A program made the translations under genes and the position numbers. The notes below the pieces were generated by a model that worked only from the letters and a program-made list of their open reading frames with translations, did no database searches and had not been told where the DNA came from. From Halorientalis marina (GTDB lineage: Archaea; Halobacteriota; Halobacteria; Halobacteriales; Haloarculaceae), in the NCBI RefSeq assembly GCF_023028345.1, contig NZ_CP095487.1:868001-932000 (forward strand): a DNA stretch of 64,000 nt, read 5' to 3'. This document shows, in pieces, positions 43,330 through 52,014 of the stretch (within the stretch, counting starts at the first letter, position 1; each line of letters opens with the position of its first letter).

Positions 43330-43608
43330 TCACCCGCCCGTGACCGGCGGAGTGATGGCGAGGTGGTCGCCGTCAGCTAATTCCGTGTCGACCCCGTCGA
43401 GATGGGTCACGTGCGTCCCGTTTCGCAGCACGGTGACGCTGTCGGCGACGCCCTCGCCGTCGAGGAGGCGACCGTCGAGGTCGGGGTGTTCGTCCTCCAG
43501 TGTGGCGAGCACCTCCCGGATCGTCGTGCCGGCCGGCAGTTCCCGGGTCTCGGTGCGCTGGCCGACGGCCTCCCGGACCGTCGCGAAGTACCGGAGTTCG
43601 ACGGGCAT
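43330..43608 (-). CDS. MoaD/ThiS-like small protein
   Basis: A 92-residue ubiquitin-like beta-grasp protein ending in the Gly-Gly tail (T-P-P-V-T-G-G), the site thiocarboxylated in MoaD/ThiS/SAMP. It may supply sulfur for the pterin cofactor of the tungsten enzyme encoded just upstream, or act as a protein modifier (SAMP). The ATG overlaps the stop of the AOR gene (ATGA), so the two are translationally coupled. Confidence 0.85.
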   Translation of the reverse strand: MPVELRYFATVREAVGQRTETRELPAGTTIREVLATLEDEHPDLDGRLLDGEGVADSVTVLRNGTHVTHLDGVDTELADGDHLAITPPVTGG

Positions 43609-45467
43609 CACTCCGAGACGGCCGAGGCGACGTCGTCGAGGTCGAGGCGGTCGACGGTCTCCTCGGTCGGGTGGCCGTTGTCGTTCCAGCCGCGGAACCG
43701 GTAGTACTCGTCGAGCATCGCGTCCAGCTCCGCCGGCGGACAGTACATCCCCTCGGCGGGTCCGTCGGGGATGGGTTCGTGCATCACGCGATGGGAGAGC
43801 GTGTCGGACTCGCGGTCGGCGACGCCGCGGGCGACGTTGATGAGTCGTTCGAGGTTGTAGACCCGCTCGCCGATCTCCTCGACCTCCTCGACCGAGAGGT
43901 CCCACCCCGTCGCGAGGTTGATGGCTTCGGTGTAGTTCTCGTTGACGCGAGCGCCCCACCCGCCCTCGCTGACGAACCGGCACTGGGTGAGCGAGTCACC
44001 GAGCGCGGTGAAGTGCTGGATGCGGGCGGCGAACTCCGGCGTTCCCTCCGTGGTCTCGTCGTGCTCGCCGTCGTACTGGAGGGTCGGGCGGGTGTCGTGG
44101 TGTGACCCGCCGCGGGTCGCGGTGGCGTAGCCGATGCTCATGCCCTTCAGCCCGCGCGGGGAGTGGGCGGCGTACTCCAGCCCCTTCGTGCCGTGGAGGT
44201 ACTGCTCCGCCTCGTCGGCCAGCGACGCGGCCAGCCGGAACGACCCCTCGGCGAGGTCGTCGCCGAAGTCCTCGCGGTGGGCGGTCTTCCGGGCGAGTTC
44301 GACGAGACCGTCGGCGTCGCCGAAGTCCAGGTGCGGCGAATCGGCGTCGTCGAGCAGTCCGTCCTCGTTGCACTCGCGGGCGAACGAGACGGTGACGCCC
44401 CAGGAGATGGTGTCCATCCCGAGTCGGTCACAGAGGTCGTTCGCCTTCATGACGCGCTCGACGTCGTAGACTTCCTGCATCGTCGCCGTCCCGAACAGCG
44501 ACTCGAACTCCGGAATCTTCGCCTCGGTGATCCCCTCTGCCTGCACCGAGACGTGCTTGCCGCACTTGACCGCGCAGTTCGCGCAGGTGGTGTCCTCGGT
44601 GACGTACTCCTCGCGGATGCGCTCGCCGCTGATGCGCTCGGCCGTCTCGGGGTCGGCCTGCTCGTGCTGGTAGTTGTGCTGGCCGAGTTTCCCCATCTCG
44701 TTGATGGGGTTGACCAGCCCCGCCGTCCCGTAGTCCTGGAGCATCTCGGTATCCTCCATCAGCCGCCCCATCTGCTGGACGGTCCGACCGCGCAGGTCTC
44801 CTGCCGGCTCCGGTTCGAAGTCGCCCTCCTGGACCGCGACGGCTTTGACGTTTTTCGACCCGAGGACGGCGCCGCTCCCGCCGCGGCCGGCGACCCCCTC
44901 GCGTATCTCCGAGTCGTGGAGCAGGCAGGCATAGCGGACCCGGTTCTCGCCCGCCGGGCCGTTGGCGAGGACGTGGGTGTCGTACCCGACCCCTTCGCGC
45001 TCGCGGACGGCCTGGCAGGTGTCGTAGGTCTCGAGTCCCGCGAGGTCGTCGGCCGGTTTCACGTCGGCCCCGTCGCCGTCGACGAGGACGTACGAGAGTT
45101 CGGGGGCCTCGCCGTGGAGGACGACACACTCGAAGCCGGTGGTCTTCTGTGCCTGCGGTAGCGTTCCGCCGAACGTCGAGTCGAAGAAGCCGTTCGTCAT
45201 CGGGCTGACGAAGCCCAGCACGCCCCGGGAGGTCGACTGGAACGGGGTCGCGTTCATCGGGCCGACGCCCATCGCGAGGACGTTCTCCGGGTCCAGCGGG
45301 TCGGCGTCGACGGGGACGTGTTCGGCGACCTGCTCGGCGACGAAGCCGTTGCCGCCGAGGAACCGCCGGGCGTCCTCGGCCGTGATCTCCTCGGTCTCCG
45401 TCTCGCCGGTGTCGAGGTGGACGTGGAGGATTTCGCCCCCGTAGACCGGCGGGAGGTCGTCCGTCAC
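43608..45467 (-). CDS. aor: Tungsten-dependent aldehyde:ferredoxin oxidoreductase
   Basis: A 619-residue AOR-family protein, oxidising aldehydes to carboxylic acids with ferredoxin as acceptor. The 4Fe-4S ligands C-A-N-C-A-V-K-C are visible near residues 293-300, a D-L-C-D-R-L-G-M-D-T segment further on, and the N-terminal pterin-binding G-N-G-F region. It sits between the family III CoA-transferase gene (2 bases upstream) and the MoaD-like gene (overlap), so the three form an operon for aldehyde or CoA-acid conversion. The final Cys ligand lies downstream. The W/Mo type cannot be told apart by eye. Confidence 0.92.
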   Translation of the reverse strand: MTDDLPPVYGGEILHVHLDTGETETEEITAEDARRFLGGNGFVAEQVAEHVPVDADPLDPENVLAMGVGPMNATPFQSTSRGVLGFVSPMTNGFFDSTFGGTLPQAQKTTGFECVVLHGEAPELSYVLVDGDGADVKPADDLAGLETYDTCQAVREREGVGYDTHVLANGPAGENRVRYACLLHDSEIREGVAGRGGSGAVLGSKNVKAVAVQEGDFEPEPAGDLRGRTVQQMGRLMEDTEMLQDYGTAGLVNPINEMGKLGQHNYQHEQADPETAERISGERIREEYVTEDTTCANCAVKCGKHVSVQAEGITEAKIPEFESLFGTATMQEVYDVERVMKANDLCDRLGMDTISWGVTVSFARECNEDGLLDDADSPHLDFGDADGLVELARKTAHREDFGDDLAEGSFRLAASLADEAEQYLHGTKGLEYAAHSPRGLKGMSIGYATATRGGSHHDTRPTLQYDGEHDETTEGTPEFAARIQHFTALGDSLTQCRFVSEGGWGARVNENYTEAINLATGWDLSVEEVEEIGERVYNLERLINVARGVADRESDTLSHRVMHEPIPDGPAEGMYCPPAELDAMLDEYYRFRGWNDNGHPTEETVDRLDLDDVASAVSE

Positions 45468-45469
45468 GG

Positions 45470-46681
45470 TCAGTCACCTCCCTCCTGGTCGCCGAAGGCA
45501 CCCACGGCTTCGAGTTCATCGAGTTCGTCCTCGGTGTAGCCCAGGTCGCGGAACACGTCGCGGTTGTGCTCCCCGAGGAGCGGCGGTGCCGACTCGAACC
45601 CGCTGTCGGCGTTCTCGAAGTTCAACGGGTGTTCGATGACCGGAATCTCGCCGAGGTCGGGGTGTTCGATCTCGGTGATGACACCGCGGGCGTCAACCTG
45701 CGGGTTGTGCAGGGCCTCCTCGACGCTGTAGACCGGGCCGGCGGGGACGCCGCCCTCGTCGGCGATTATCTCGATCCACTCCTCGGTCGTCTTCTGGGTG
45801 AGCGTCGCCTCGATCTCGGCTTCGAGTTCGTCGATGTGGTCGACGCGGTCGGCGTTCTGGGCGAAGCGGTCGTCGTCGATCAACTCCTCGCGGCCGATCG
45901 CCTCGCACAGTTCGCCCCAGAGCTTCTCGTTGAGGACGCAGACGTTGATGTAGCTGTCTTCGGTCTCGAAGGTCTGGTAGGGGGCCAGCACGGGGTCTTT
46001 GGTGCCCATGCGCTCCGGCTCCTCGTCGGCGAAGACCTTGCCGGCCTGCTTGGTCAGCCACGGCAACACCGAGTCGAGCATCCCGAGGTCGATGTATTCG
46101 CCTTCGCCGGTCCGCTCGCGCCTGTAGAGGGCGGTCGCCACGCCGAAGGCGGCCCACATCGCCGTCACGAGGTCGGACATCGGGAGGCCGACCTTGACCG
46201 GCTGGCGGCCCTCCTCGCCGGTGACGTCCATGATGCCACCCATGCCCTGAATGAGCAGGTCGTAGCCCGAGCGTTCACGCCAGGGGCCGGTCTGGCCGAA
46301 CGCGGAGACCGCGAGGTAGATGAGGTCGTCGTTGTACTCGGTGAGCGTATCGTAGTCCACGTCGAGACGCTCGGCGACGCCGGGCCGGAAGTTCTGGACG
46401 AAGATGTCAGCCTCCTCGACGAGATCGTAGAGCGCCGTTTTGGCCTCGTCGTTCTTCAGGTCGAGTTCGAGGCTTCGTTTACCGTAGTTGACCGTCCAGT
46501 AGTAGGGCGACTCACCCTGGATGAACGGGGGGCCGGAGTGGCGAATGGCGTCGCCGTAGCCGGGTTGTTCTATCTTGACGACGTCGGCACCCTGGTTGGC
46601 GAGCATCGCCGAGCAGAACCCACCGGTGACGAACGTCGAGACGTCGAGTACTTTGAGTCCGTCGAAGACTTTTTCGCTCAT
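45470..46681 (-). CDS. Family III CoA-transferase
   Basis: A 403-residue enzyme of the formyl-CoA transferase/CaiB type, which moves CoA between carboxylic acids via an aspartyl-CoA thioester on the conserved Asp (in D-L-V-T-A-M-W-A / S-D-L-V, near residue 165-175). Recognised features: N-terminal V-L-D-V-S-T-F-V-T-G, V-K-I-E-Q-P-G-Y-G-D, and the knotted dimer fold. Haloarchaeal relatives serve succinyl-CoA:mesaconate/itaconate type transfer; the acids here are not known. First gene of the AOR operon. Confidence 0.9.
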   Translation of the reverse strand: MSEKVFDGLKVLDVSTFVTGGFCSAMLANQGADVVKIEQPGYGDAIRHSGPPFIQGESPYYWTVNYGKRSLELDLKNDEAKTALYDLVEEADIFVQNFRPGVAERLDVDYDTLTEYNDDLIYLAVSAFGQTGPWRERSGYDLLIQGMGGIMDVTGEEGRQPVKVGLPMSDLVTAMWAAFGVATALYRRERTGEGEYIDLGMLDSVLPWLTKQAGKVFADEEPERMGTKDPVLAPYQTFETEDSYINVCVLNEKLWGELCEAIGREELIDDDRFAQNADRVDHIDELEAEIEATLTQKTTEEWIEIIADEGGVPAGPVYSVEEALHNPQVDARGVITEIEHPDLGEIPVIEHPLNFENADSGFESAPPLLGEHNRDVFRDLGYTEDELDELEAVGAFGDQEGGD

Positions 46682-47028
46682 ACGTCACACCGTCCGTGGT
46701 CCGTCTGCCGCGTCGGAATCGCCAGTTCTGGTTCCGCCTCCACCGGGGTCGCGGGGGGAGCGAGGGTGTACTCGCGCATGACTGCCAACAATTACACCGG
46801 CCGGCACATCAATCCCCACCACTCTTCGGGGGTTTCCGCTACCGGCCCCCCGCTCGCTGTGGCCTCCGAAAACGCGAGTCAGCGACTCCTCATCGGTCCG
46901 GGAGTGCCGGTATCGCGAAAACTCAGCGACGCCGCCCGATTGCCCTCCCGCTGCACGCCCGGACCCGCCCGGCGTGACTGCCGGATCGGCGGCTACCTCT
47001 ACCATTGGCGTGAGTCGGGGTGTGCCGT
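46682..47028. other. Intergenic region, no gene seen
   Basis: About 350 bases between the start of the CoA-transferase gene and the small zinc-finger gene. It has C-rich low-complexity DNA with frames that are all codon-poor. I see no RNA gene, repeat or binding site that can be supported. Confidence 0.4.
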
Positions 47029-47247
47029 CTACGACCGCCGGTCCGTCGCGGACCCGTCGCGGCGGTGGCTCAGTTTCTCGGCGACGATTCCCGGGACGGC
47101 GGTCCCGCAGTACCGGCAGTACCAGGAACGGCCGCCGGCACCCGACTCGTGGTCGAGTTCGTCTTTCGAACCGAGCGTCGCCCCACAGCCGTCGCAGCGA
47201 TGTGAGGGTTCGGTCACGGTGACCGGTGCTACGGTGCCGCCCCACAT
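47029..47247 (-). CDS. Small zinc-finger protein (72 aa)
   Basis: A 72-residue protein with two zinc-knuckle pairs, C-D-G-C and C-R-Y-C, joined by a loop, followed by a basic R-R-D-G tail; this fits haloarchaeal small CPxCG-related zinc-finger proteins. The start ATG 47247 follows a TTG three bases further upstream. It lies divergently near the cdc6-like gene. Function unknown; possibly nucleic-acid or protein binding. Confidence 0.6.
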   Translation of the reverse strand: MWGGTVAPVTVTEPSHRCDGCGATLGSKDELDHESGAGGRSWYCRYCGTAVPGIVAEKLSHRRDGSATDRRS

Positions 47248-47310
47248 CAATCTCCGGTCGGTTCACGCGCGGTCGCACCGCCCTCGTGCTCTCCATGGGT
47301 GTGTGACACA

Positions 47311-47320
47311 TTCTGGAAAC
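47311..47320 (+). promoter_or_regulatory. TTCTGGAAAC box upstream of the Orc1/Cdc6-like gene
   Basis: A TTCTGGAAAC element 20 bases ahead of the TATA-like GCTTAAGCC (47341) and 51 bases before ATG 47372. The same word lies upstream of the RecA-like gene at 48529-48538 and, as TTCTGGAAA, at 48615-48623. An upstream activator or operator position is likely; the binding protein is not known. Confidence 0.4.
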
Positions 47321-47371
47321 CGCGGAAGTGACACGCCGGCGCTTAAGCCGCTGGCGTCCCCTCCATCCCGT

Positions 47372-48430
47372 ATGATCGAGGATGCTCGGGTCCTCCGCGA
47401 GGAGTTCGTGCCCCGCGAGGTCGAGCATCGCGACGGCGAGGTGACACACCTCTCGGGGATGCTCGAACCGGTCACGCGGGGCGAGCCAGCGGACACGGCT
47501 GTCATCACCGGTCCCTCCGGTGCCGGCAAGACCTGTATCGCCCGCTACACCGTCGGGCGGCTCAGGGAACAGCACCTCGACGTGCGCTCCCAGTACGTCA
47601 ACTGCTGGCAGAACTACTCGCGATTCCGGGCGCTCTATCGCATCCTGGAGGGGCTGGGGAAGACCGTCGACATCCACCGGCGGTCGACGCCACACGACGA
47701 ACTGCTCGACCGGCTCCGGAGGTACGACGGCCCGCCCTGCGTGGTCGTCCTCGACGAGGTCGACCAGCTGGAGGCGCTCGACGTCCTCTACGACCTGCAC
47801 TCGCTGCCCGCGTTCTCGCTCGTGCTCATCGCCAACCGGGAGGCCGAACTGTTCGCGCGGGCCGACGAGCGCCTCACCAGCCGCCTCCGCGGGAGCGAGA
47901 CCATCGGCTTCGACCGCTACGGGCTGGACGAACTGGCGAGCATCCTCGCCGCCCGCGCCCGCTGGGGGCTGACAGCGGACGCGGTGTCGACTGCCCAGAT
48001 ACGGACCATCGCGGACGCGGCGGCGGGCGACGCCCGGGTCGGCATCAGCATCCTCCGTAGCGCCGCTCGCAAGGCCGACCGCGCCGACCGCGAGACGGTC
48101 ACCGACGACCTGCTCGAGGAGGCCATCCCCGCCGGCCGGACCGCCGTCCACCGGAAGAACCTCGAGACACTGACGCCCCACCAGCGGGCGCTGTACGACG
48201 CCGTCGACGAGGTCGGCGCCATCGAACCCGCCCCGCTCTACGAGGCCTACCGCGAGCGCGTCGACGACCCCAAGACCGACCGCACCGTCCGCAACTACCT
48301 CGCGAAGATGGTCCAGTACGACCTGCTCGTCGCCGAGGGGACCAGCCGCGACCGCGTCTACCGCGTCGCCGACCCGACGACCGGCCACGCCGCCTCGACC
48401 GCCCCGCACGCGACCGACGACGACCGGTGA
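47372..48430 (+). CDS. Orc1/Cdc6-like AAA+ ATPase
   Basis: A 352-residue archaeal Orc1/Cdc6 paralogue. Walker A G-P-S-G-A-G-K-T is at residues 47-54, Walker B V-V-L-D-E-V-D near 124-130, sensor-type A-N-R-E near 149-152, and a C-terminal winged helix from about residue 265. Replication initiators and Sulfolobus Orc1-2, a master regulator of the DNA damage response, belong here. This copy sits directly before a PolB2 cassette and shares a motif with it, so a regulator role is a good guess. The ATG at 47372 follows a TTAAG element about 27 bases upstream. Confidence 0.85.
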   Translation: MIEDARVLREEFVPREVEHRDGEVTHLSGMLEPVTRGEPADTAVITGPSGAGKTCIARYTVGRLREQHLDVRSQYVNCWQNYSRFRALYRILEGLGKTVDIHRRSTPHDELLDRLRRYDGPPCVVVLDEVDQLEALDVLYDLHSLPAFSLVLIANREAELFARADERLTSRLRGSETIGFDRYGLDELASILAARARWGLTADAVSTAQIRTIADAAAGDARVGISILRSAARKADRADRETVTDDLLEEAIPAGRTAVHRKNLETLTPHQRALYDAVDEVGAIEPAPLYEAYRERVDDPKTDRTVRNYLAKMVQYDLLVAEGTSRDRVYRVADPTTGHAASTAPHATDDDR

Positions 48431-48497
48431 CCCGGCAGTGGCCGCGAGCCGGGGGTGTGTCACCTACGTGTCGGCAGAACGGGAGTCCACCGGCAAG

Positions 48498-48517
48498 CCC
48501 ACCGCTCCAGCGGTGGG
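48498..48517 (+). terminator. GC-rich hairpin downstream of the Orc1/Cdc6-like gene
   Basis: CCCACCGCT/AGCGGTGGG forms a nine-base-pair stem with a two-base loop about 68 bases after the stop of the Orc1/Cdc6-like gene. It could end transcription or be a left-over end of an IS605-type element, whose ends carry similar hairpins. No T-run follows. Confidence 0.35.
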
Positions 48518-48528
48518 TAGCTGACGCC

Positions 48529-48623
48529 TTCTGGAAACGATTCGGAAACGGCCCGAAGATCGAGAACCAGCAGCCTCGGCACCGCTCCCCGCCACTGACG
48601 ACGACCCCGTTGACTTCTGGAAA
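48529..48623 (+). promoter_or_regulatory. Cluster of TTC-x-GGAAA boxes before the RecA-like gene
   Basis: Three copies in 95 bases: TTCTGGAAAC at 48529-48538, TTCGGAAAC at 48541-48549 and TTCTGGAAA at 48615-48623. The first two are three bases apart. They lie 53-147 bases before ATG 48676 and resemble the box ahead of the Orc1/Cdc6-like gene, suggesting one shared regulator. Confidence 0.4.
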
Positions 48624-48675
48624 TTCCGGAACCGACCCGGGTTCGCTCTTCCCGGTCGCGTCCGACACCTCGCGT

Positions 48676-49443
48676 ATGCGACGCGACGACCGACCCGAAC
48701 TGCCGACGCTGGAGTCGGGGGTACAGTTGTTGGACGTGCAGGCAACGGGCCGTGGCGACCGGCTGGAACCGCTGGCCGCGCTCGTCGTCGACCACCTCCT
48801 GCGGACGGGTGGCCGCGCCCGCTGGGTCGACGCCGGCGGGCACGCCCGGACCGGCCCGCTGGTGCGGCTGGCACCGGAGACGCGGCTGCTGGACCGGGTG
48901 CACGTGGCCCGGGGGTTCACCGCCCACCAGCACGCCGAACTGGTCCGGCGACTCCGGTCGCGGGTCGACGACGGGACGGCACTGCTCGTCGTCCCCGCCG
49001 TCGACGCGCGGTACCGCGAGGAAGCGGGCGCGGACGGGCAGGCGCTCCTCCTGCGTTCGCTGGCACGACTCACGCGGCTGGCCCGCGACCACGCGGTGCC
49101 GGTGGTGGTGACGCGGCGGCGGGCCGACGACTTCGCCGCGCCCGTCGAGCGGGCGAGCGAGCGGGTGATCGAGTGCGAGCGGACGCGCTTCGGCCTGCGC
49201 TTCCGGACCGAGGCGTTCGAGACGCTTGTCTACCCCCAGGGTGACGGCACGGTCCAGACGACGCTGGCCTTCTGGCAGTCCGTGCTTGCGGCGCGCCACG
49301 AGGGCGTCACCGTCGACCCCGCCGGCGCGGTCGCCGACGACGCGGCGACGCGAGCGGACGCGACGAACCGCGAGGCCGACGGGCACCCGTTCGCGTCGAC
49401 CGGTGCAGTCCCCGGGGAGGTGGTGACCGATGGGGCGTACTAA
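48676..49443 (+). CDS. RecA/RadA-fold protein with degenerate Walker A
   Basis: A 255-residue protein resembling the RecA/Rad51 core. A leading strand motif L-E-S-G-V-Q-L-L-D is followed by G-R-G-D-R-L-E-P-L where Walker A should be (no G-K-T), and D-D-G-T-A-L-L-V-V-P-A-V-D is the Walker B-like strand. It is therefore unlikely to hydrolyse ATP. Bacterial ImuA, a RecA-like protein in mutagenesis cassettes, has a comparable position. ATG 48676 is chosen because upstream extension covers the binding boxes. It overlaps the next gene by 14 bases. Confidence 0.6.
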   Translation: MRRDDRPELPTLESGVQLLDVQATGRGDRLEPLAALVVDHLLRTGGRARWVDAGGHARTGPLVRLAPETRLLDRVHVARGFTAHQHAELVRRLRSRVDDGTALLVVPAVDARYREEAGADGQALLLRSLARLTRLARDHAVPVVVTRRRADDFAAPVERASERVIECERTRFGLRFRTEAFETLVYPQGDGTVQTTLAFWQSVLAARHEGVTVDPAGAVADDAATRADATNREADGHPFASTGAVPGEVVTDGAY

Positions 49444-49870
49444 CCCCACGTTCCGCGACCGGCTGTCGGGGATCGAACGCGAGTTCGCCGACTACCGGCG
49501 GGCGCTCCGGCGGCGCGACCGCCCGCACTTCGACCGCCTGTTCGCCCACGCACGCGCCCACGCCGACGCCTGCAGCTACCTGAACCACGACGCGCCCCTC
49601 GCCGCGGTGCTGTTCTCGGTCGCGCTCGAACAGGAGGCACGGCTCGCCGCGCTCGACGCCCGCCTCGGCGCCCTCGAAGCCGAGGCGGGGATCGACCCGG
49701 ACGAACGCCGGTCGGTCGACGGCGCACAGGCTCGGCTCGAACGGCCCTGGACGGCGACCGGCGACGGCGAGCGCGGCGGCGACCGGGACGCCGCGTCGGC
49801 GGTCGGCGACGACCTCGACCGCTCCGGAAGCGCCGACGAACCCGACCGACCCGGAGGCCCGGACGGCTGA
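49430..49870 (+). CDS. Small protein between RecA-like and PolB2 genes
   Basis: A 146-residue protein of a haloarchaeal family I place loosely with DUF8156. The first 90 residues are helical, with R-R-A-L-R-R-R-D-R-P-H-F-D-R and E-Q-E-A-R-L; the last 50 are acidic and disordered with G/D repeats. It overlaps the RecA-like gene by 14 bases and PolB2 by one base (ATGG-type junction at 49870), so the three are translated together. A bridging subunit between the RecA-like protein and the polymerase is a reasonable guess. Confidence 0.7.
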   Translation: MGRTNPTFRDRLSGIEREFADYRRALRRRDRPHFDRLFAHARAHADACSYLNHDAPLAAVLFSVALEQEARLAALDARLGALEAEAGIDPDERRSVDGAQARLERPWTATGDGERGGDRDAASAVGDDLDRSGSADEPDRPGGPDG

Positions 49871-51999
49871 TGGCCTTCACCGTCGACTACCGGGACGGCG
49901 ACGCCCTCGCGTGGCGGCTGACCGAAGACGGCGCGACCGCCGACCGGGACACCGAGTACACGCCGACGCTCTACGTCGTTCGGGCCGACGGCCCGGTGAC
50001 CGCCATCCGCGACGAGGTCGCGGCCATGGCGGACGCCGTTTCGGTCGCCGTCGCAGAGAAACGGCGGGGCTGGCGTCGGGACCCAGAACCGGTTCTCCGG
50101 GTCGACGTGCGCGGGATCGACCGCGTGCGACCGCTCGCGGCCCGGATCCGAGACTGCGGCGACCCCGGCGAGGTCCGACTGGCCGACGTGGACCTCTCGC
50201 GGGGGTTCCGCTACTGCCTCGACCGGGGAGTCGATCCGACGCCTGCCCGCGACCCCCGCGCGCTCGAACTCGCCGTGCCGGAGCGGGCGCTCGGCGACGG
50301 CCCGCTCGAATCGCTCGTCGTCGACGGCACCGAACACGAGGGGGCGCCCGGCGACCTCGTCGGTGCGGTCGCGGCGGCCGTCGAGCGACGCGATCCGGAC
50401 GTCCTCGTGGTGAACGCGGGCGCGGTCATCCCGACGCTGTACGAGGCGGCGGCGACGGGGGGCGTGGACCTGCAACTCGGCCGACTGCCGGGCTGGCGGC
50501 GGCTGGCGGGCGCCTCGACCTACGAGAGCTACGGGACGGTCCACCACTCGCCGGCCCGCTACACGGTGCCGGGCCGGGCGGTGATCGACCGGTCGAACAC
50601 GTTCTTCTACCGGCAGGCCGGGCTCGACGGCTGTCTCGACCTCGTCGGGCGGTCGCATCAGCCCCTGCAGGAACTCGCGTGGGCGTCCATCGGGCGTGTG
50701 CTCACGGCGATCCAGATCCGCGAGGCCCGCGAGCGGGACGTGCTCGTCCCCTGGCACGCCTACCGCCCCGAGTTCTTCAAGTCCGCGACGACGCTCCGGC
50801 GAGCCGACCGCGGCGGCCACACCCTCTCGCCCGCCGTGGGCGTCCACGAGACGGTTCACGAACTCGACTTCGCGTCGCTGTATCCAAACGTCATCCGCAC
50901 CCGCAACGTCAGCCCGGAGACGGTCCGCTGTGACTGCCACGACCGCGCGGACGTGCCCGGCCTCGGCTACAGCGTCTGTGACGAGCCGGGCTATCTCCCG
51001 GACGTGCTCGCCCCGCTCGTCGAGGACCGCGCCGCGCTCAAACGCGAGCGCGCGGCGACTGACGACCCCGAACGCCGGACATCCCTCGACCGGCGCATCG
51101 AGGCGCTCAAGTGGATCCTCGTCGCCTGCTTCGGCTACCAGGGGTTCTCCAACGCGAAGTTCGGCCGCATCGAGTGCCACGAGGCGATCAACGCCTACGC
51201 CCGCGAGATACTGCTCGACGCGAAAGCCGCCTTCGAGGCCGGCGGCTGGCGCGTCCTCCACGGCGTCGTCGACAGCCTCTGGGTGACACCCGCGCCCGAC
51301 GTGCCGGCGAGCGAGCGCGAACCGGTCGCCGCCGTCGCGGCCCGCGTCAGCGACGACACCGACATCGCCCTGGAGTACGAGGACGAGTACGACTGGTTCG
51401 CGTTCGTCCCGACCCGCGACGGCGCGGCCGGCGCGCTCACGAAGTACTTCGGCCGCCGTGCCGACGCCGACCCCGCGACCGACGGTGCGGACGCGTTCAA
51501 GACGCGCGGCATCGAGTGCCGGCAGGAAAGCACGGCGGCGTTCGTCGCCGAGATACAGCGCGATCTGCTCCGGGCGTTCGACGCGACACGGGACCCCGAA
51601 GCGGTCTGTGACCGCCTCGCCGACCACCTGGGTCGCCTCCGGCGCGGCGCGGTCGACCCGGCCGACCTGGTGATCGAACAGCGTGCCTCGAAGGGTGTCG
51701 ACGAGTACGAGGGGTCGACGCGCACGGTCGCCGCGCTGGAGCGGGCCGCCGACGCGGGCCTGGATCGTCGCCCCGGCCAGCACGTCCGGTACGTGGTCGT
51801 CGACGACGGCGCTGACGGTCGCGAGCGAGTCCGACTCGCCGACGAGGACCCCGCGACCTACGACGCCGACTTCTACGCCGACCGGCTCGTTCGGGCCGCC
51901 GAGAGCGTCGTCTCACCGCTGGGCTGGCGCCGCGAGGCGGTCGAGACGCACCTCGCGGATCGAACGAACGCGACGCTGGCGGGGTTCGGTCGCGAGTAA
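49870..51999 (+). CDS. polB2: PolB2-type family B DNA polymerase with altered motif C
   Basis: A 709-residue archaeal PolB2-family polymerase. Motif A D-F-A-S-L-Y-P is at about residues 332-338, motif B K-W-I-L-V-A-C-F-G-Y-Q-G near 414-425, and motif C H-G-V-V-D-S-L-W near 464-471. In active family B enzymes motif C has Y-x-D-T-D, so one of the two catalytic Asp is Val here. The N-terminal exonuclease sites are not recognisable. Sulfolobus PolB2 (Dpo2) takes part in damage tolerance and mutagenesis despite such changes. ATG 49870 overlaps the previous stop. Confidence 0.88.
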   Translation: MAFTVDYRDGDALAWRLTEDGATADRDTEYTPTLYVVRADGPVTAIRDEVAAMADAVSVAVAEKRRGWRRDPEPVLRVDVRGIDRVRPLAARIRDCGDPGEVRLADVDLSRGFRYCLDRGVDPTPARDPRALELAVPERALGDGPLESLVVDGTEHEGAPGDLVGAVAAAVERRDPDVLVVNAGAVIPTLYEAAATGGVDLQLGRLPGWRRLAGASTYESYGTVHHSPARYTVPGRAVIDRSNTFFYRQAGLDGCLDLVGRSHQPLQELAWASIGRVLTAIQIREARERDVLVPWHAYRPEFFKSATTLRRADRGGHTLSPAVGVHETVHELDFASLYPNVIRTRNVSPETVRCDCHDRADVPGLGYSVCDEPGYLPDVLAPLVEDRAALKRERAATDDPERRTSLDRRIEALKWILVACFGYQGFSNAKFGRIECHEAINAYAREILLDAKAAFEAGGWRVLHGVVDSLWVTPAPDVPASEREPVAAVAARVSDDTDIALEYEDEYDWFAFVPTRDGAAGALTKYFGRRADADPATDGADAFKTRGIECRQESTAAFVAEIQRDLLRAFDATRDPEAVCDRLADHLGRLRRGAVDPADLVIEQRASKGVDEYEGSTRTVAALERAADAGLDRRPGQHVRYVVVDDGADGRERVRLADEDPATYDADFYADRLVRAAESVVSPLGWRREAVETHLADRTNATLAGFGRE

Positions 52000-52014
52000 A
52001 AGAGCGGTCCCGGC

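Noticed and set aside
45566..47371. Very long plus-strand open frame (from 45566) ahead of the Orc1/Cdc6-like gene
   Set aside because: It is antisense to the CoA-transferase gene and non-coding DNA; composition changes sharply at 47372, where a good ATG and TATA lie. Only 47372-48430 is kept.
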